A stretch of DNA of 64,000 nucleotides from the NCBI GenBank assembly GCA_002348385.1, contig DEBD01000028.1:38192-102191 (forward strand). The letters are read 5' to 3'. Below the pieces are notes generated by a model. That model searched no databases, was not told the origin of the DNA, and saw only the letters and a program-made list of their open reading frames with translations. The translations under genes and the position numbers were made by a program. Below, piece by piece: positions 42,174-51,406 of this stretch. The first letter of the stretch is position 1, and the number at the start of each line of letters is the position of its first letter. This stretch comes from Gammaproteobacteria bacterium UBA2965. GTDB taxonomy: Bacteria; Pseudomonadota; Gammaproteobacteria; Pseudomonadales; Azotimanducaceae.

Positions 42174-43031
42174 GTGAGTCTGGTAGTCAGAGCGTGCGTG
42201 TCGGGTATTTTGTTGGGCGCTCTGAGTGGCTGTGCGTCATTGATTACGTCGGTTACCTCGGGGTTCGCCGAGGATCTTTCCGACGCGATCCTGGACAATC
42301 CGGATGTGGCCATGGTGCGCGATGGCGCGCCCGCCTACTTGCTGCTCATGGACGGGTTGCTTGCCCAGGCGCCGGAAAGCGCCATGTTGCTGAGTCAGGC
42401 CGCCCAGCTCAATTCCGCCTACGCTGCGGCTTTCGTCACCGAACCCCAGCGCAGCATCGCGTTGCAGAACAAGGCGCTCGACCTGGCGCAGCGGGCGGCA
42501 TGCGCGGGCATTCGCAACGGCTGCGATCTGCGTACCCGGGAATTTTCCAGCTACGAGGCATGGCTTGCCGGCCTCCGCGCTGACGACGTGCCTTTGCTTT
42601 ACGGGTTGGGCACCACCTGGGCCAGTTGGGTTCAGGCCAATTCGGATGATTTCGTGGCCATTGCCGAGCTCGGTCGGGTGAAAAGCCTCATGTCCCGGGT
42701 GATCGAGCTGGATGAAACCTACGACCACGGCGGCGCGCACATGTACATGGGTGTGTTTGAGACGTTGCTCGGTCCCAGCCAGGGCGGGCGACCTGAAGTG
42801 GGCAGGCAGCATTTCGAACGCGCCCTGGAGATTTCCAGCGGCATGCACCTGCTCACCAAGGTCATGTTCGCGGATCAGTACGCGCGGCTAGTATTTGACC
42901 GCGAGTTGCATGACCATTTGCTGAATGAGGTGATTGAGTCAGATCCGCAGGTTCCGGGTCTAACCCTCATGAATGTCATTGCGCGGCAGCAAGCCGCAGA
43001 ACTGTTGGAATCAGCCGATGCGTATTTTTAG
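42174..43031 (+). CDS. tatT: TatT: TRAP-transporter-associated lipoprotein
   Basis: A 285-residue lipoprotein with lipobox GALSGC, so the mature N-terminus is cysteine 20. The remainder is helical and TPR-like (AAAFVTEPQRSIALQNKALDLA, EVGRQHFERALEIS, HDHLLNEVIESDP) and matches the TatT component of TPAT (TPR-associated TRAP) transporters, which bind the DctP partner and a hydrophobic ligand in the periplasm. GTG 42174 follows GGGGAG. Its end overlaps the dctP start by 14 bases. Confidence 0.83.
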   Translation: MSLVVRACVSGILLGALSGCASLITSVTSGFAEDLSDAILDNPDVAMVRDGAPAYLLLMDGLLAQAPESAMLLSQAAQLNSAYAAAFVTEPQRSIALQNKALDLAQRAACAGIRNGCDLRTREFSSYEAWLAGLRADDVPLLYGLGTTWASWVQANSDDFVAIAELGRVKSLMSRVIELDETYDHGGAHMYMGVFETLLGPSQGGRPEVGRQHFERALEISSGMHLLTKVMFADQYARLVFDRELHDHLLNEVIESDPQVPGLTLMNVIARQQAAELLESADAYF

Positions 43032-44013
43032 CCTTGCTCTGGGTTTGCTGATTGCGGTGTGCGCCGCCGGCGCGCAAGCCGTGGAGTTCAAGATTGCCAC
43101 TGGATCGACAAACGGTTCCATGGAAGTCAACGCTCTGCGCGAAGCAGCCGCCCGCATTGCCGAGCGGACTGAAAACCGGGTGCGCTTCAAGTTCTATCCT
43201 GGTGGTGTCATGGGCGACGACTACACGGTGCTCACCAAGATGCGCCTTGGGCAGCTGCATGGCGCGGTGCTGACTACCGGGCCGTTGGCCAAAACCAGCC
43301 AGGACGTGCAGCTTTACAACCTGCCCATGCAGTTCCGTTCCTACGAAGAAGTGGACTACGTGCGCGAACGCATGGACCAGCGCATCGTGGATGCCCTGGA
43401 GCGGGAGGGACTGGTGACCTTCGGCATTGCCGAGGTGGGATTCGCCTACGCCATGTCCAAGGCGCGGGTGCTGGCTGTGGACGAGGTCCAGGCCCAGAAG
43501 GTCTGGGCGCCCGCGGGTGATGCGGGCGCTGAGCAGGCCCTGGCTGCGTTTGGGGTCTCGCCCATCCCGTTGCACATCGTCGACGTCCTGAGTGGGCTGC
43601 AGACGGGGCTCATCAATGGCATCACTGCCCCGCCCGTTGCGGCCATTGGCCTGCAGTGGCACACCCAGCTCAAGCACGTGCTCAATTTGCCGCTGCTATA
43701 CATCTACGGGACTTTCGTGGTGAGTGATCGGCGTTTCGGGCGGCTGTCCAGCGAAGACCAGGAACTCGTGCGCCGCGAGATGGGTGCTGTGGCGGCCATG
43801 GTGGGTGCGCGTAACCGCAAAGACCACGAGCGAGCCGTGCAGGCGCTTGGCGCTCAGGGGCTTGCCTGGAATCAGCCCACGTCCGGCCATGTCACCGAGT
43901 GGCAGGCCTATGCGGATCGAGCTGCCAACGACCTGATCGAGTCCGGGTTCATATCGAATCCATTGTTTGTCGAGTTGATGCAGCACCTGCAAGAATTTCG
44001 GAACGCCAATTGA
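43018..44013 (+). CDS. TRAP transporter substrate-binding protein (DctP/TatP)
   Basis: A 331-residue periplasmic binding protein. A signal peptide ends near residue 20 (AAGAQA). The DctP fold is recognisable by IATGSTNGSMEVNALREAA, VRFKFYPGGVMGDDYTVLTK, QAQKVWAPAGDAGAE and DVLSGLQTGLINGITAPP. ATG 43018 lies within the end of tatT. TatT-linked DctP proteins lack the usual arginine-based organic-acid site and are thought to bind hydrophobic ligands; I cannot name the ligand here. Confidence 0.86.
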   Translation: MRIFSLALGLLIAVCAAGAQAVEFKIATGSTNGSMEVNALREAAARIAERTENRVRFKFYPGGVMGDDYTVLTKMRLGQLHGAVLTTGPLAKTSQDVQLYNLPMQFRSYEEVDYVRERMDQRIVDALEREGLVTFGIAEVGFAYAMSKARVLAVDEVQAQKVWAPAGDAGAEQALAAFGVSPIPLHIVDVLSGLQTGLINGITAPPVAAIGLQWHTQLKHVLNLPLLYIYGTFVVSDRRFGRLSSEDQELVRREMGAVAAMVGARNRKDHERAVQALGAQGLAWNQPTSGHVTEWQAYADRAANDLIESGFISNPLFVELMQHLQEFRNAN

Positions 44014-44489
44014 TCGACTCCGCGCTACGTGTGCTCCGCTCCATCGAAAGTGGGCTGCTCGTGGGCATGCTTGCAACCATGATCCTGCTGGCCGCTTACC
44101 AGGTGGTCGCGCGCAACTTGTTCGACTCAGGGCTGCTGTGGGGGGATTCGCTGGTGCGCGTGCTGGTGTTGTGGATCACGCTGCTCGGCGCCATGGTCGC
44201 CTCGCGCAACGACGACCACATTCGAATGGATCTGGTGTCGCGTTTCCTGGGCGAGCGTGGGCAACGCTCGCTCGCTCGCGTGGGTAGCCTGTTTACCTGC
44301 TTCATATGCGTGTGTTTTGCCTGGTACAGCTACGAGTTCGTCGAGCTCGAGTATCAATTCGGCGACACCGCGTTTGCCCAGATTCCCAAATGGGTGTGTG
44401 AGGCCATCATGCCGTTTGGCGCCGGGGTGATGGCGCTGCGTTATCTTTTGCATACCATCTCGCCGCCGTTGCGCTCGGAGGCTCAGTGA
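44010..44489 (+). CDS. TRAP transporter small permease (DctQ)
   Basis: A 159-residue membrane protein with four transmembrane helices. It begins at TTG 44010, sharing TTGA with the dctP stop. Helices are at about GLLVGMLATMILLAAYQVVA, LVRVLVLWITLLGAMVASR, FTCFICVCFAWYSYEFVE and EAIMPFGAGVMALRYLL. The HIRMDLVS segment after TM2 is typical of DctQ. It pairs with DctM in the inner membrane. Confidence 0.86.
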   Translation: MIDSALRVLRSIESGLLVGMLATMILLAAYQVVARNLFDSGLLWGDSLVRVLVLWITLLGAMVASRNDDHIRMDLVSRFLGERGQRSLARVGSLFTCFICVCFAWYSYEFVELEYQFGDTAFAQIPKWVCEAIMPFGAGVMALRYLLHTISPPLRSEAQ

Positions 44490-45766
44490 CCTGGGTTGCC
44501 ATTGCCTTCATCGTGGCCGCGGCGTTGGCGGGCGCGCCGCTGTTCGCGGTGCTCATGGCCAGCGCCATGCTGGGGTTTCTGGCGTCCGACATCCCATTGG
44601 CCATTGTGGCTGTGGAGGTTTATCGAATTGTCGATACGCCCCTGCTGGTGGTTTTGCCGCTGTTTACCTACAGCGGCTATCTGCTTGCCGAGGCCAAAAC
44701 GTCCGAGCGCCTGGTGGATCTGGTTCAGAGCGTATTCGGCTGGCTCCCCAGCGGCCTGGCCATGGTGGGTTTTGTGGTTTGCGCCCTGTTCACGGCGCTG
44801 ACGGGCGCTTCAGGAGTGACCATCGTTGCTCTGGGGGCGTTGTTGCTACCGGCGCTTGCCCGCTCCGGTTACAGCGAGAAGTTCAGCCTCGGTTTGGTCA
44901 CGACCTCGGGCAGCCTCGGTCTTCTGCTGGTGCCTTCGGTCCCGCTCATCCTCTACGGAATCATTGCTCAGCAACTCGATGTTGGCGAGCCGTTCACCAT
45001 CGTCCAGTTGTTCTTTGCCGGCCTTCTACCCATGTTGCTGATGCTCGCGCTCCTGATCATCTGGACGTTGTGGCGCCACCGGGGAGACGTGATTCCGCGC
45101 GTGGAATTTACTGGTCAGCGGTTCTGGCGGGCGCTCAAAGCTGCGCGCTGGGAGCTGCCCCTACCTTTCGTGGTGCTCGGCGGCATCTACTCCGGCTATT
45201 TCGCCATCTCCGAGGCGGCCGCGGTGACCGCCGTGTACGTGACCATCGCCGAGGTGATGCTGTATCGCGAGGTGACCTGGCGTGGCCTGCTCAAGGTGAT
45301 GATGGATTCCATGGTGATGGTGGGTGGCATCCTGCTGGTGCTCGGGGTGGCGCTGGCATTCACTAACTTCCTGGTGGACGCCGAGGTTCCGCAGAAGCTG
45401 TTCGAGTTCACTCAGGAGCACATCGACAGCAAGCTGGGCTTTTTGCTGCTGCTCAATGTGATGCTGCTGGCGCTCGGCGCCATGCTGGACATCTTTTCCG
45501 CGCTCGTGGTGATCGTCCCGCTGATTCTGCCGGTGGCCGTTGGATACGGTGTGCATCCGGTGCATCTGGGCATCATTTTTCTGGCTAATATGCAGATCGG
45601 ATACTTCACGCCGCCGGTGGGCATGAATCTGTTTATTGCCAGCTATCGTTTTGGCAAGCCGCTGCAGGAACTGTACGTGGCCAGCTGGCCTTTCATGCTG
45701 ATTCTGCTCATCGCTCTGGCCCTGATCACGTACGTGCCCTGGATCAGCCTGGTGTTCATCGAATGA
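44486..45766 (+). CDS. TRAP transporter large permease (DctM)
   Basis: A 426-residue large permease with about twelve hydrophobic segments. GTG 44486 overlaps the dctQ stop (GTGA). Signatures include FTALTGASGVTIVALGALLLP (part), LLVPSVPLILYGIIA and a C-terminal NMQIGYFTPPVGMNLFIAS. It carries out sodium- or proton-coupled transport of the ligand delivered by the DctP protein. Its stop overlaps the mlaC-like start by four bases. Confidence 0.9.
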   Translation: MTWVAIAFIVAAALAGAPLFAVLMASAMLGFLASDIPLAIVAVEVYRIVDTPLLVVLPLFTYSGYLLAEAKTSERLVDLVQSVFGWLPSGLAMVGFVVCALFTALTGASGVTIVALGALLLPALARSGYSEKFSLGLVTTSGSLGLLLVPSVPLILYGIIAQQLDVGEPFTIVQLFFAGLLPMLLMLALLIIWTLWRHRGDVIPRVEFTGQRFWRALKAARWELPLPFVVLGGIYSGYFAISEAAAVTAVYVTIAEVMLYREVTWRGLLKVMMDSMVMVGGILLVLGVALAFTNFLVDAEVPQKLFEFTQEHIDSKLGFLLLLNVMLLALGAMLDIFSALVVIVPLILPVAVGYGVHPVHLGIIFLANMQIGYFTPPVGMNLFIASYRFGKPLQELYVASWPFMLILLIALALITYVPWISLVFIE

Positions 45767-46359
45767 GATGCGCCATCACCTTTGGAGCGACCGGTCTGCT
45801 GCTGCTTGTGGCGGTCGCGGGTATGGCGCAAACGACTGATCCGGAAACCCGGGTGGCGCAATTTCATCAGCGGCTGCTCGAGACCATGCAGTCCGGATCG
45901 GACTTTCCCGGGCGCTTCGAGATCCTCGCCGCGCCGGTGGCCGACTTCTTCGACATCGCAACGGTCTCCAGGATCAGCTTGGGCAGAACCTGGCGCACGC
46001 TGGATGCGGATTCGCAGGCGCAGTTCTCCGCGTTGCTGCAACGCCTCATCGTGGCCACCTATGCAGATCGCTTCGATAGCTTCGACGGTCAGAGTTTCCA
46101 TACTCTGAGTACTGAACCCGCGAGCAGAGGTTGGGTCGTGCGAACCGAATTAGAGCGCGCCAACGGCGAGCGGGTTTCCCTGGACTACTACTTTCGGGAA
46201 GATGGGGTGTTCAATGTGGTGGCGGACGGCGTCAGCGACCTTTCGGTGCGCCGGGCAGACTACAATAGCATCGTTAAATCCGAGGGCTATGCGGCCCTTC
46301 TGGAGCGAATGCGCGACAACATTGCGGAACTATCGAAGCTGGACGAGTTGAGCCCATGA
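45763..46359 (+). CDS. MlaC/HpnM-like periplasmic lipid-binding protein
   Basis: A 198-residue exported protein of the MlaC/Ttg2D family. The signal peptide is TGLLLLVAVAGMAQT. Family features are FDIATVSRISLGRTWRTLDADSQAQFSALLQRLI (given by its ends FDIATV and LLQRLI), YADRFDSF, RVSLDYYFREDGVFNVVADG and DYNSIVKSEGYAALLERMRD (in part). MlaC proteins carry phospholipid between membranes; the HpnM subgroup is linked to hopanoid transport. ATG 45763 is coupled to dctM by an ATGA overlap. Confidence 0.86.
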   Translation: MRCAITFGATGLLLLVAVAGMAQTTDPETRVAQFHQRLLETMQSGSDFPGRFEILAAPVADFFDIATVSRISLGRTWRTLDADSQAQFSALLQRLIVATYADRFDSFDGQSFHTLSTEPASRGWVVRTELERANGERVSLDYYFREDGVFNVVADGVSDLSVRRADYNSIVKSEGYAALLERMRDNIAELSKLDELSP

Positions 46360-47069
46360 TGAGAGCCACCTTCTTACTGAGCGTCTTGCTGGCCACGGGG
46401 TGCGCCTCTTTAGAGGGGCCCGAGCACGGTCCTTACGACCCGTTTGAGGGCTTCAATCGCGCCAGCTATGGGGTTTCCGACTGGGTGGACCGCAACGCGC
46501 TGGTGCCGGTGGCGCGTGGCTATCAGCGGGTTACACCGGATTGGCTCCGTGATGGAATCAGCAACGTCTTCTTGAACCTCATTACCATCGACAGTGCGCT
46601 CAATGGGTTTCTCCAGGGAAAACCCAAGCGTGGTGGCACCGACCTGGCGCGTATCATCCTCAATTCCACCATTGGTATTGGTGGGCTGATCAACGCGGCG
46701 GCCCAGTTTGGCCTGGATTACCAGGAAGAGGATCTGGGTCAGACCCTGGCGGTTGCGGGCCTCACCCGCACGCGTTATGTCTACATACCGTTTGCGGGTC
46801 CTTCGGCGCTGCGGGACATTCCTGGCAGAATCGTGCGGGCCGCCATTCCCAATCTGCTGCTGGGCGACGCGTACAAATGGTGGATGAGCGGTATCGACCT
46901 GCTCAACAGCCGGGCCCAGGCGCTGAGCTTGACGGACACTCGCGACGCCGCTGCGCTGGATCCCTATGCGTTCACGCGGGAAGCCTACTACCAGCGTCGC
47001 AAATTCCTGATCTTCGACGGCGACCCGCCGGTGGATGACTTCTTCGACGACTTCGACGAAGACTACTAA
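46356..47069 (+). CDS. mlaA: MlaA (VacJ) family lipoprotein
   Basis: A 237-residue outer-membrane lipoprotein with lipobox LLATGC. The MlaA core is clear: YDPFEGFNRASYGVSDWVDR, ISNVFLNLITIDSALNGFLQG, ARIILNSTIGIGGLINAAAQ and EEDLGQTLAVAG. MlaA removes mislocalised phospholipid from the outer leaflet of the outer membrane and hands it to MlaC. It is coupled to the mlaC-like gene by an ATGA overlap. The MlaFEDB ABC components are not in this window. Confidence 0.92.
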   Translation: MMRATFLLSVLLATGCASLEGPEHGPYDPFEGFNRASYGVSDWVDRNALVPVARGYQRVTPDWLRDGISNVFLNLITIDSALNGFLQGKPKRGGTDLARIILNSTIGIGGLINAAAQFGLDYQEEDLGQTLAVAGLTRTRYVYIPFAGPSALRDIPGRIVRAAIPNLLLGDAYKWWMSGIDLLNSRAQALSLTDTRDAAALDPYAFTREAYYQRRKFLIFDGDPPVDDFFDDFDEDY

Positions 47070-47087
47070 CTAGGGAGTGAATGCACG

Positions 47088-49661
47088 TTGGCAGCTCGCT
47101 GGCTGACTGACCTATTGAGCCGTTGGGTGTCATTCGTGGCGCGTAACGGTTGGTTGGTGCTTTCCGTTCTGTCGCTTGTCAGCGTGGCGTTGGGTTGGAT
47201 AGCGGTGGAGCGCTTTCGCATTAACTCCAACCTCAGCGATCTGATCCAGCAGGATGCCCCCTGGCGCGTGGACTTCGATCGATATGAGGTGGCCTTTCCC
47301 GACGCTGTGCGCACTTCCATGCTGGTGGTCTCCGGCAAAAGCCAGAAAGGCGTGGAGGACGCCGCGAAACAGCTGGAGGTTACGCTGCGTAACCGCGACG
47401 ACCTGTTTCGCGCCGTTCACGCGCCTCAGAACGACGACTACTTTCGGGACCACGCCTTGCTGTTCATGGACCTGGCGGATCTCGACGACATGGTCGACCG
47501 CATTGCCCGGGCGCAGCCCATGCTCACCGCGGTGGCCGAGGACCCCAGCCTGCGGGGCATCCTAGAGTTGCTCACTGATGGCGTTGAGAACGAGGCGCCC
47601 GAGGAAGGCTTCGATGTGCTCGTTCGTCTTGTCACCCAATCGGGAGAAGCTCAACTGGCCGGAGAGAATCCGGAAGTCGCGTGGACCGACGAACTATTCA
47701 CATCTGACGAAACGCTGTACCGCCTGATCTTTCTGAAGGCGCGACAGAATTTCGGCGAGGCGCTGCCCAGCGCACAGCTTATGGCGGAGCTGCGTGCCAT
47801 CATTTCCGCGCTTCCCCTGGCACAAGGGGTGAGTGTGCGTATCACGGGGGAGATTCCCCTGCAGCATGAGGAGATCGAGGCAGCGGTAACCGGAGTGCAA
47901 CTGGCGGGATGGCTTTCTGTGGCGCTGCTGATCGGCATCCTGGTGGTGGGTGTTCGCTCGGTGAAGGTCATCACTGCCACCTTTGCCATGCTGGTGGTGG
48001 GCATTGTGTGGACATCGGCGTATGCCATGCTGAGCGTGGGCGAATACAACACGTTGTCCATCATCTTCCTCGTGATGTTCTTCGGCCTCGGCGTTGATTT
48101 CGCGCTGCATTATTCCCTACGCTATCAGGAGGCCGTCAACGCCGGTGATGGTAACGTCGAGGGCGCGCTGGTGGCTGCTACCGGCAGCGTTGGCGGCGCC
48201 ATCGCGACCTGCACGGCCACCACCTCCATCGGCTTCCTTGGCTTCCTTCCGACGCCCTATCAGGGTTTGGCCGATCTGGGCGTGATATCCGCTGGGGGCA
48301 TGCTGGTGGCCGCGGTGTTGACCTTTACGCTGCTTCCCGCCCTCTACGCCGTGATGGGGAAACCCCGTCCGCACACCGTCGATCTCCCTACTGGAGACAA
48401 GCTCGTTGCTGCGCTTTCTCGCCGGCGCGGTGTTGTGTTTGGTGTTCTGTTTGCCGCCGCCGCCGCGGCCGCCGCGTTCGCCAGCAATCTCCATTTCGAC
48501 TACAGCGTGTTGGCTCTCAAAGACGAGAGCAGCGAGTCTATGCGCACGCTGCGCGAGCTGCAGCGGGAAGGTGTGGCCACCGATTACTCCCTGATAATCC
48601 TGTCTGAGGATGACCAGGTGGCATCCGATGTGGAAGGCCTGTCGGCGGTGGATTCCGTCACCACGCCCTGGGACTACGTGCCCCAAGACCAGGAGGAAAA
48701 GCTCTTCGTTTTAGAAGATTTGGAGCAGATTGTCTGGAGCGCACTGGAACCAGCCCGGATCGCCGATGTGCCCACTGCCGAGGAGCTCTTTGGTGAGCTG
48801 GAAACCCTGGAGGTCAGCTTGACGGCTGCCGTGCCCGACCCTGCACTGGATCGGCTGCGGAACGTAGTGGGCGCCATGCGCGTTGAGTCCGAATCCAGCC
48901 TGCTCGAGTGGCAACAGGGAGTCGTGGCGAATCTGCTTTCGGAGCTGAATTGGCTGCGCCGTGCCCTGGTTCAGATGCCGGTCACTTTCGACGACCTGCC
49001 GGCTGCGCTGAAGGATCGACTGGTCAGCGCTCAAGGTCAGTACGTGTCGGTCGTCACCCCGGCTGGCGACGTGTCTGACGTGGCCGCGCTCTCTGAGTTC
49101 GTCGAGAGCGTGCGCGAGCTGGTTCCCGTTGCCACTGGACGATCGGTCATAGAGTGGGGAGTCGGGCAGATCGTGGTGGACTCCTTTCAGCTGGCGTTGC
49201 TGTTTTCCATGAGCGGGATATTCCTCGTGCTGCTGCTGGTGTTTCGCAACCTGCGCGACAGCATCCTCATTCTGGTGCCACTGGTGCTTACCGCATTGTT
49301 TACGTTGGCGGCCAGCGTGCTGATGGGGTTGTCGCTGAATATGGCCAACATTCTGGTGCTGCCGCTGATTTTTGGTCTCGGCGTAGACAATGGAATACAC
49401 GTGGTGGACCGGTTCCACTCCGCCCATGACGTAGAGAATCTAATGCATTCCAGTACTCCCAGGGCGGTGATGCTGTCTACGCTCACAACCATTGGTACGT
49501 TTGCTGCGTTGTCATTCTCTCCACACCAGGGGACGGCTTCAGTTGGCATCCTGTTGACCATGGCGGTGGCGCTGCTGCTGGTGTTCACTATCTTCCTGCT
49601 GCCGGTGCTACTGTCATTCGTGCTGGATGACGCATCTTCTGCCGAAGATGCGACACAATGA
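47088..49661 (+). CDS. RND-superfamily (MMPL/HpnN-like) lipid exporter
   Basis: An 857-residue RND-fold transporter with two repeats of one helix, a large periplasmic loop and five or six helices: TM1 near WLVLSVLSLVSVALGWIAV, a first cluster at about 270-430 (WLSVALLIGILVVGVRSVK, FLVMFFGLGVDFALHYSLR), a second TM near GVVFGVLFAAAAAAAAFAS, and a last cluster near 690-845 (NILVLPLIFGLGVDNGIHVV). GLGVD-F/N motifs recur in both halves. The nearest functional parallel is HpnN, which exports hopanoids, but no squalene-hopene cyclase gene is here. TTG 47088 is the likely start. It overlaps the next gene by four bases. Confidence 0.85.
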   Translation: MAARWLTDLLSRWVSFVARNGWLVLSVLSLVSVALGWIAVERFRINSNLSDLIQQDAPWRVDFDRYEVAFPDAVRTSMLVVSGKSQKGVEDAAKQLEVTLRNRDDLFRAVHAPQNDDYFRDHALLFMDLADLDDMVDRIARAQPMLTAVAEDPSLRGILELLTDGVENEAPEEGFDVLVRLVTQSGEAQLAGENPEVAWTDELFTSDETLYRLIFLKARQNFGEALPSAQLMAELRAIISALPLAQGVSVRITGEIPLQHEEIEAAVTGVQLAGWLSVALLIGILVVGVRSVKVITATFAMLVVGIVWTSAYAMLSVGEYNTLSIIFLVMFFGLGVDFALHYSLRYQEAVNAGDGNVEGALVAATGSVGGAIATCTATTSIGFLGFLPTPYQGLADLGVISAGGMLVAAVLTFTLLPALYAVMGKPRPHTVDLPTGDKLVAALSRRRGVVFGVLFAAAAAAAAFASNLHFDYSVLALKDESSESMRTLRELQREGVATDYSLIILSEDDQVASDVEGLSAVDSVTTPWDYVPQDQEEKLFVLEDLEQIVWSALEPARIADVPTAEELFGELETLEVSLTAAVPDPALDRLRNVVGAMRVESESSLLEWQQGVVANLLSELNWLRRALVQMPVTFDDLPAALKDRLVSAQGQYVSVVTPAGDVSDVAALSEFVESVRELVPVATGRSVIEWGVGQIVVDSFQLALLFSMSGIFLVLLLVFRNLRDSILILVPLVLTALFTLAASVLMGLSLNMANILVLPLIFGLGVDNGIHVVDRFHSAHDVENLMHSSTPRAVMLSTLTTIGTFAALSFSPHQGTASVGILLTMAVALLLVFTIFLLPVLLSFVLDDASSAEDATQ

Positions 49662-51406
49662 ACGGCTTTGCCACACGCCTGCTGGCGGTAACGCTGCTAT
49701 TGGGATTCGCGATACGGATAGTCATTGCCGGGGATATCGACGAGGACCCGACGGCGTCCAATGGGGATATCTGGCTGGCTTTCGCGCTGGGTGTGTATCA
49801 CGACGTGTGGGCGTTCGTGCTGTTGCTCAGCCCGGTTGCCGTTGCCCTGCTGATAGCGCCGCGCTCCGCCCCGTTGGTGCTGTTTTTGATGTGCGTGGTG
49901 TTGCTGGTGGTGAGCTTTGCCGAGCTGTTTTTCTGGTGGGAATTCGCCGGCAGGCTGAATCGGCTGGTGTTCCACTACCTGTTGTTTCCGAAAGAGGTGG
50001 TGGTCTTTTTAGAAGAGCAGTTCTACGTCAGTCTGTACGCCATTCCCGTCGCCGTTGTGATGTATGGGGTCTATCGCCTCGTGCGTGGGCGCTCGGTGCG
50101 GCTTGGCAGGCCCTACGCCGTGGGCGTGCTGCTCGCTGCAGCCGGTGCGCTTATGTGGGTGGTACCTCTGCAGGGGAGCGATTCCAGGAAGGTCAACGAG
50201 ATGGCGTCCAACGGCTACCTGTCGGTGCTTCATGCTGCGGCCACCGATGAGGCCGTGTGGCATGGGCAATATTGGTCGCCGGATGCGTCCGTGGCGGTGC
50301 CGGCGTTGGCGCAGGTACCGACCGAGCGGTTGCCTGGCGTCAAGCACGTGGTGTTGGTGGTGGAAGAGTCTTTCGGGGGGGCGGTGTGGCGCGACCCGGA
50401 GGCGCGCGGCCGCTATCTGCCGGAGTTTTCCCGGCTAATGAGCGACGGCCTGTATTTCAGCCGCTTGTACGCCACCGGTTCGCGCACCACGCGGGGCCTG
50501 GAGGCGCTGCTCAACGGTTTTCCCCCACTGCCGGGTATTGCGGTGACTCAGCGCGACGGATACGAGCGTCTGCCGTCTCTGCCGCGCGCTCTGGCGGCCA
50601 ACGGCTTCCACAATATTTTCGTTTACGGCGGATGGCCGAATTTTTCCAACTTTCGCGCGTACTGGGACTCCCTGGGCTACGAGGAACAGACCAGCCGCCA
50701 CGACTTTTCTCCCGACTCGTTCATGACCAGTTGGGGGGTGGCGGATGAGGCACTATTCGAGCGGGTGCGCGAGGAGATGAACCGTTTGAGCGCCACCCAG
50801 GAGCGAATATTTCTAACCACCCTGACGGTGAGCCACCACCGGCCGTTTGACTTTCCCGAGGAGCGCATTGCCTTTCCGGCCTCGGAGCGTCGCCCCGAGT
50901 ATGCGTTGGCATATGCGGATTGGGCGCTTGGGAATTTCCTGCGTCGCGCACGTTTCGATTCGTGGTACGAAGACACGCTTTTTGTGATAGTCGCCGACCA
51001 CGGTCCGACTATCCTGGGTGATGGGCCCGTTCCCGCGGAGGGATTTCGGGTGCCCATGGTGTTTTACAGCCCCCGGCACTTGGCTTCTGGACGGGTAGAT
51101 CACCTCGGTTCCACCATGAGCCTGGGCGTTACCCTGCTGAATCTGCTGGGGTTGGAGGACTCGGAAGGTTTGTATGGCACCGACCTGCTGGCGCATCCCG
51201 CCGGAGTGGTGCCGGTAGAACACGACTACGAGGTGGGGTTGGTGACCGATGGTGGTCTCACGGTGCTGCATCGCACCGGAGACATATCCAGTTGGCGTTA
51301 CACGTCATCGGGACTGGCCCGGACAGACGTGGACCTCGCGGCTGGTGCGCGCGCGGCCGCGCTGATCGGGGGGGCGCACGACTGGTTCTACGGAGGCGCG
51401 CCTTAG
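49658..51406 (+). CDS. LtaS/OpgB-like sulfatase-superfamily phosphotransferase
   Basis: A 582-residue protein with an N-terminal block of about four or five transmembrane helices (to about residue 175) and a C-terminal extracytoplasmic sulfatase-fold domain. Catalytic features are VVLVVEESFGG (metal glutamate), SRTTRGLEALLNGFPPLPG with the nucleophilic threonine near residue 276, VSHHRPFDFP and VIVADHGPT (metal Asp-His). Family members transfer phosphoglycerol groups to polymers (LtaS) or periplasmic glucans (OpgB). ATG 49658 overlaps the RND gene stop (ATGA). In the cluster it may modify an envelope lipid or glycan. Confidence 0.84.
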   Translation: MNGFATRLLAVTLLLGFAIRIVIAGDIDEDPTASNGDIWLAFALGVYHDVWAFVLLLSPVAVALLIAPRSAPLVLFLMCVVLLVVSFAELFFWWEFAGRLNRLVFHYLLFPKEVVVFLEEQFYVSLYAIPVAVVMYGVYRLVRGRSVRLGRPYAVGVLLAAAGALMWVVPLQGSDSRKVNEMASNGYLSVLHAAATDEAVWHGQYWSPDASVAVPALAQVPTERLPGVKHVVLVVEESFGGAVWRDPEARGRYLPEFSRLMSDGLYFSRLYATGSRTTRGLEALLNGFPPLPGIAVTQRDGYERLPSLPRALAANGFHNIFVYGGWPNFSNFRAYWDSLGYEEQTSRHDFSPDSFMTSWGVADEALFERVREEMNRLSATQERIFLTTLTVSHHRPFDFPEERIAFPASERRPEYALAYADWALGNFLRRARFDSWYEDTLFVIVADHGPTILGDGPVPAEGFRVPMVFYSPRHLASGRVDHLGSTMSLGVTLLNLLGLEDSEGLYGTDLLAHPAGVVPVEHDYEVGLVTDGGLTVLHRTGDISSWRYTSSGLARTDVDLAAGARAAALIGGAHDWFYGGAP

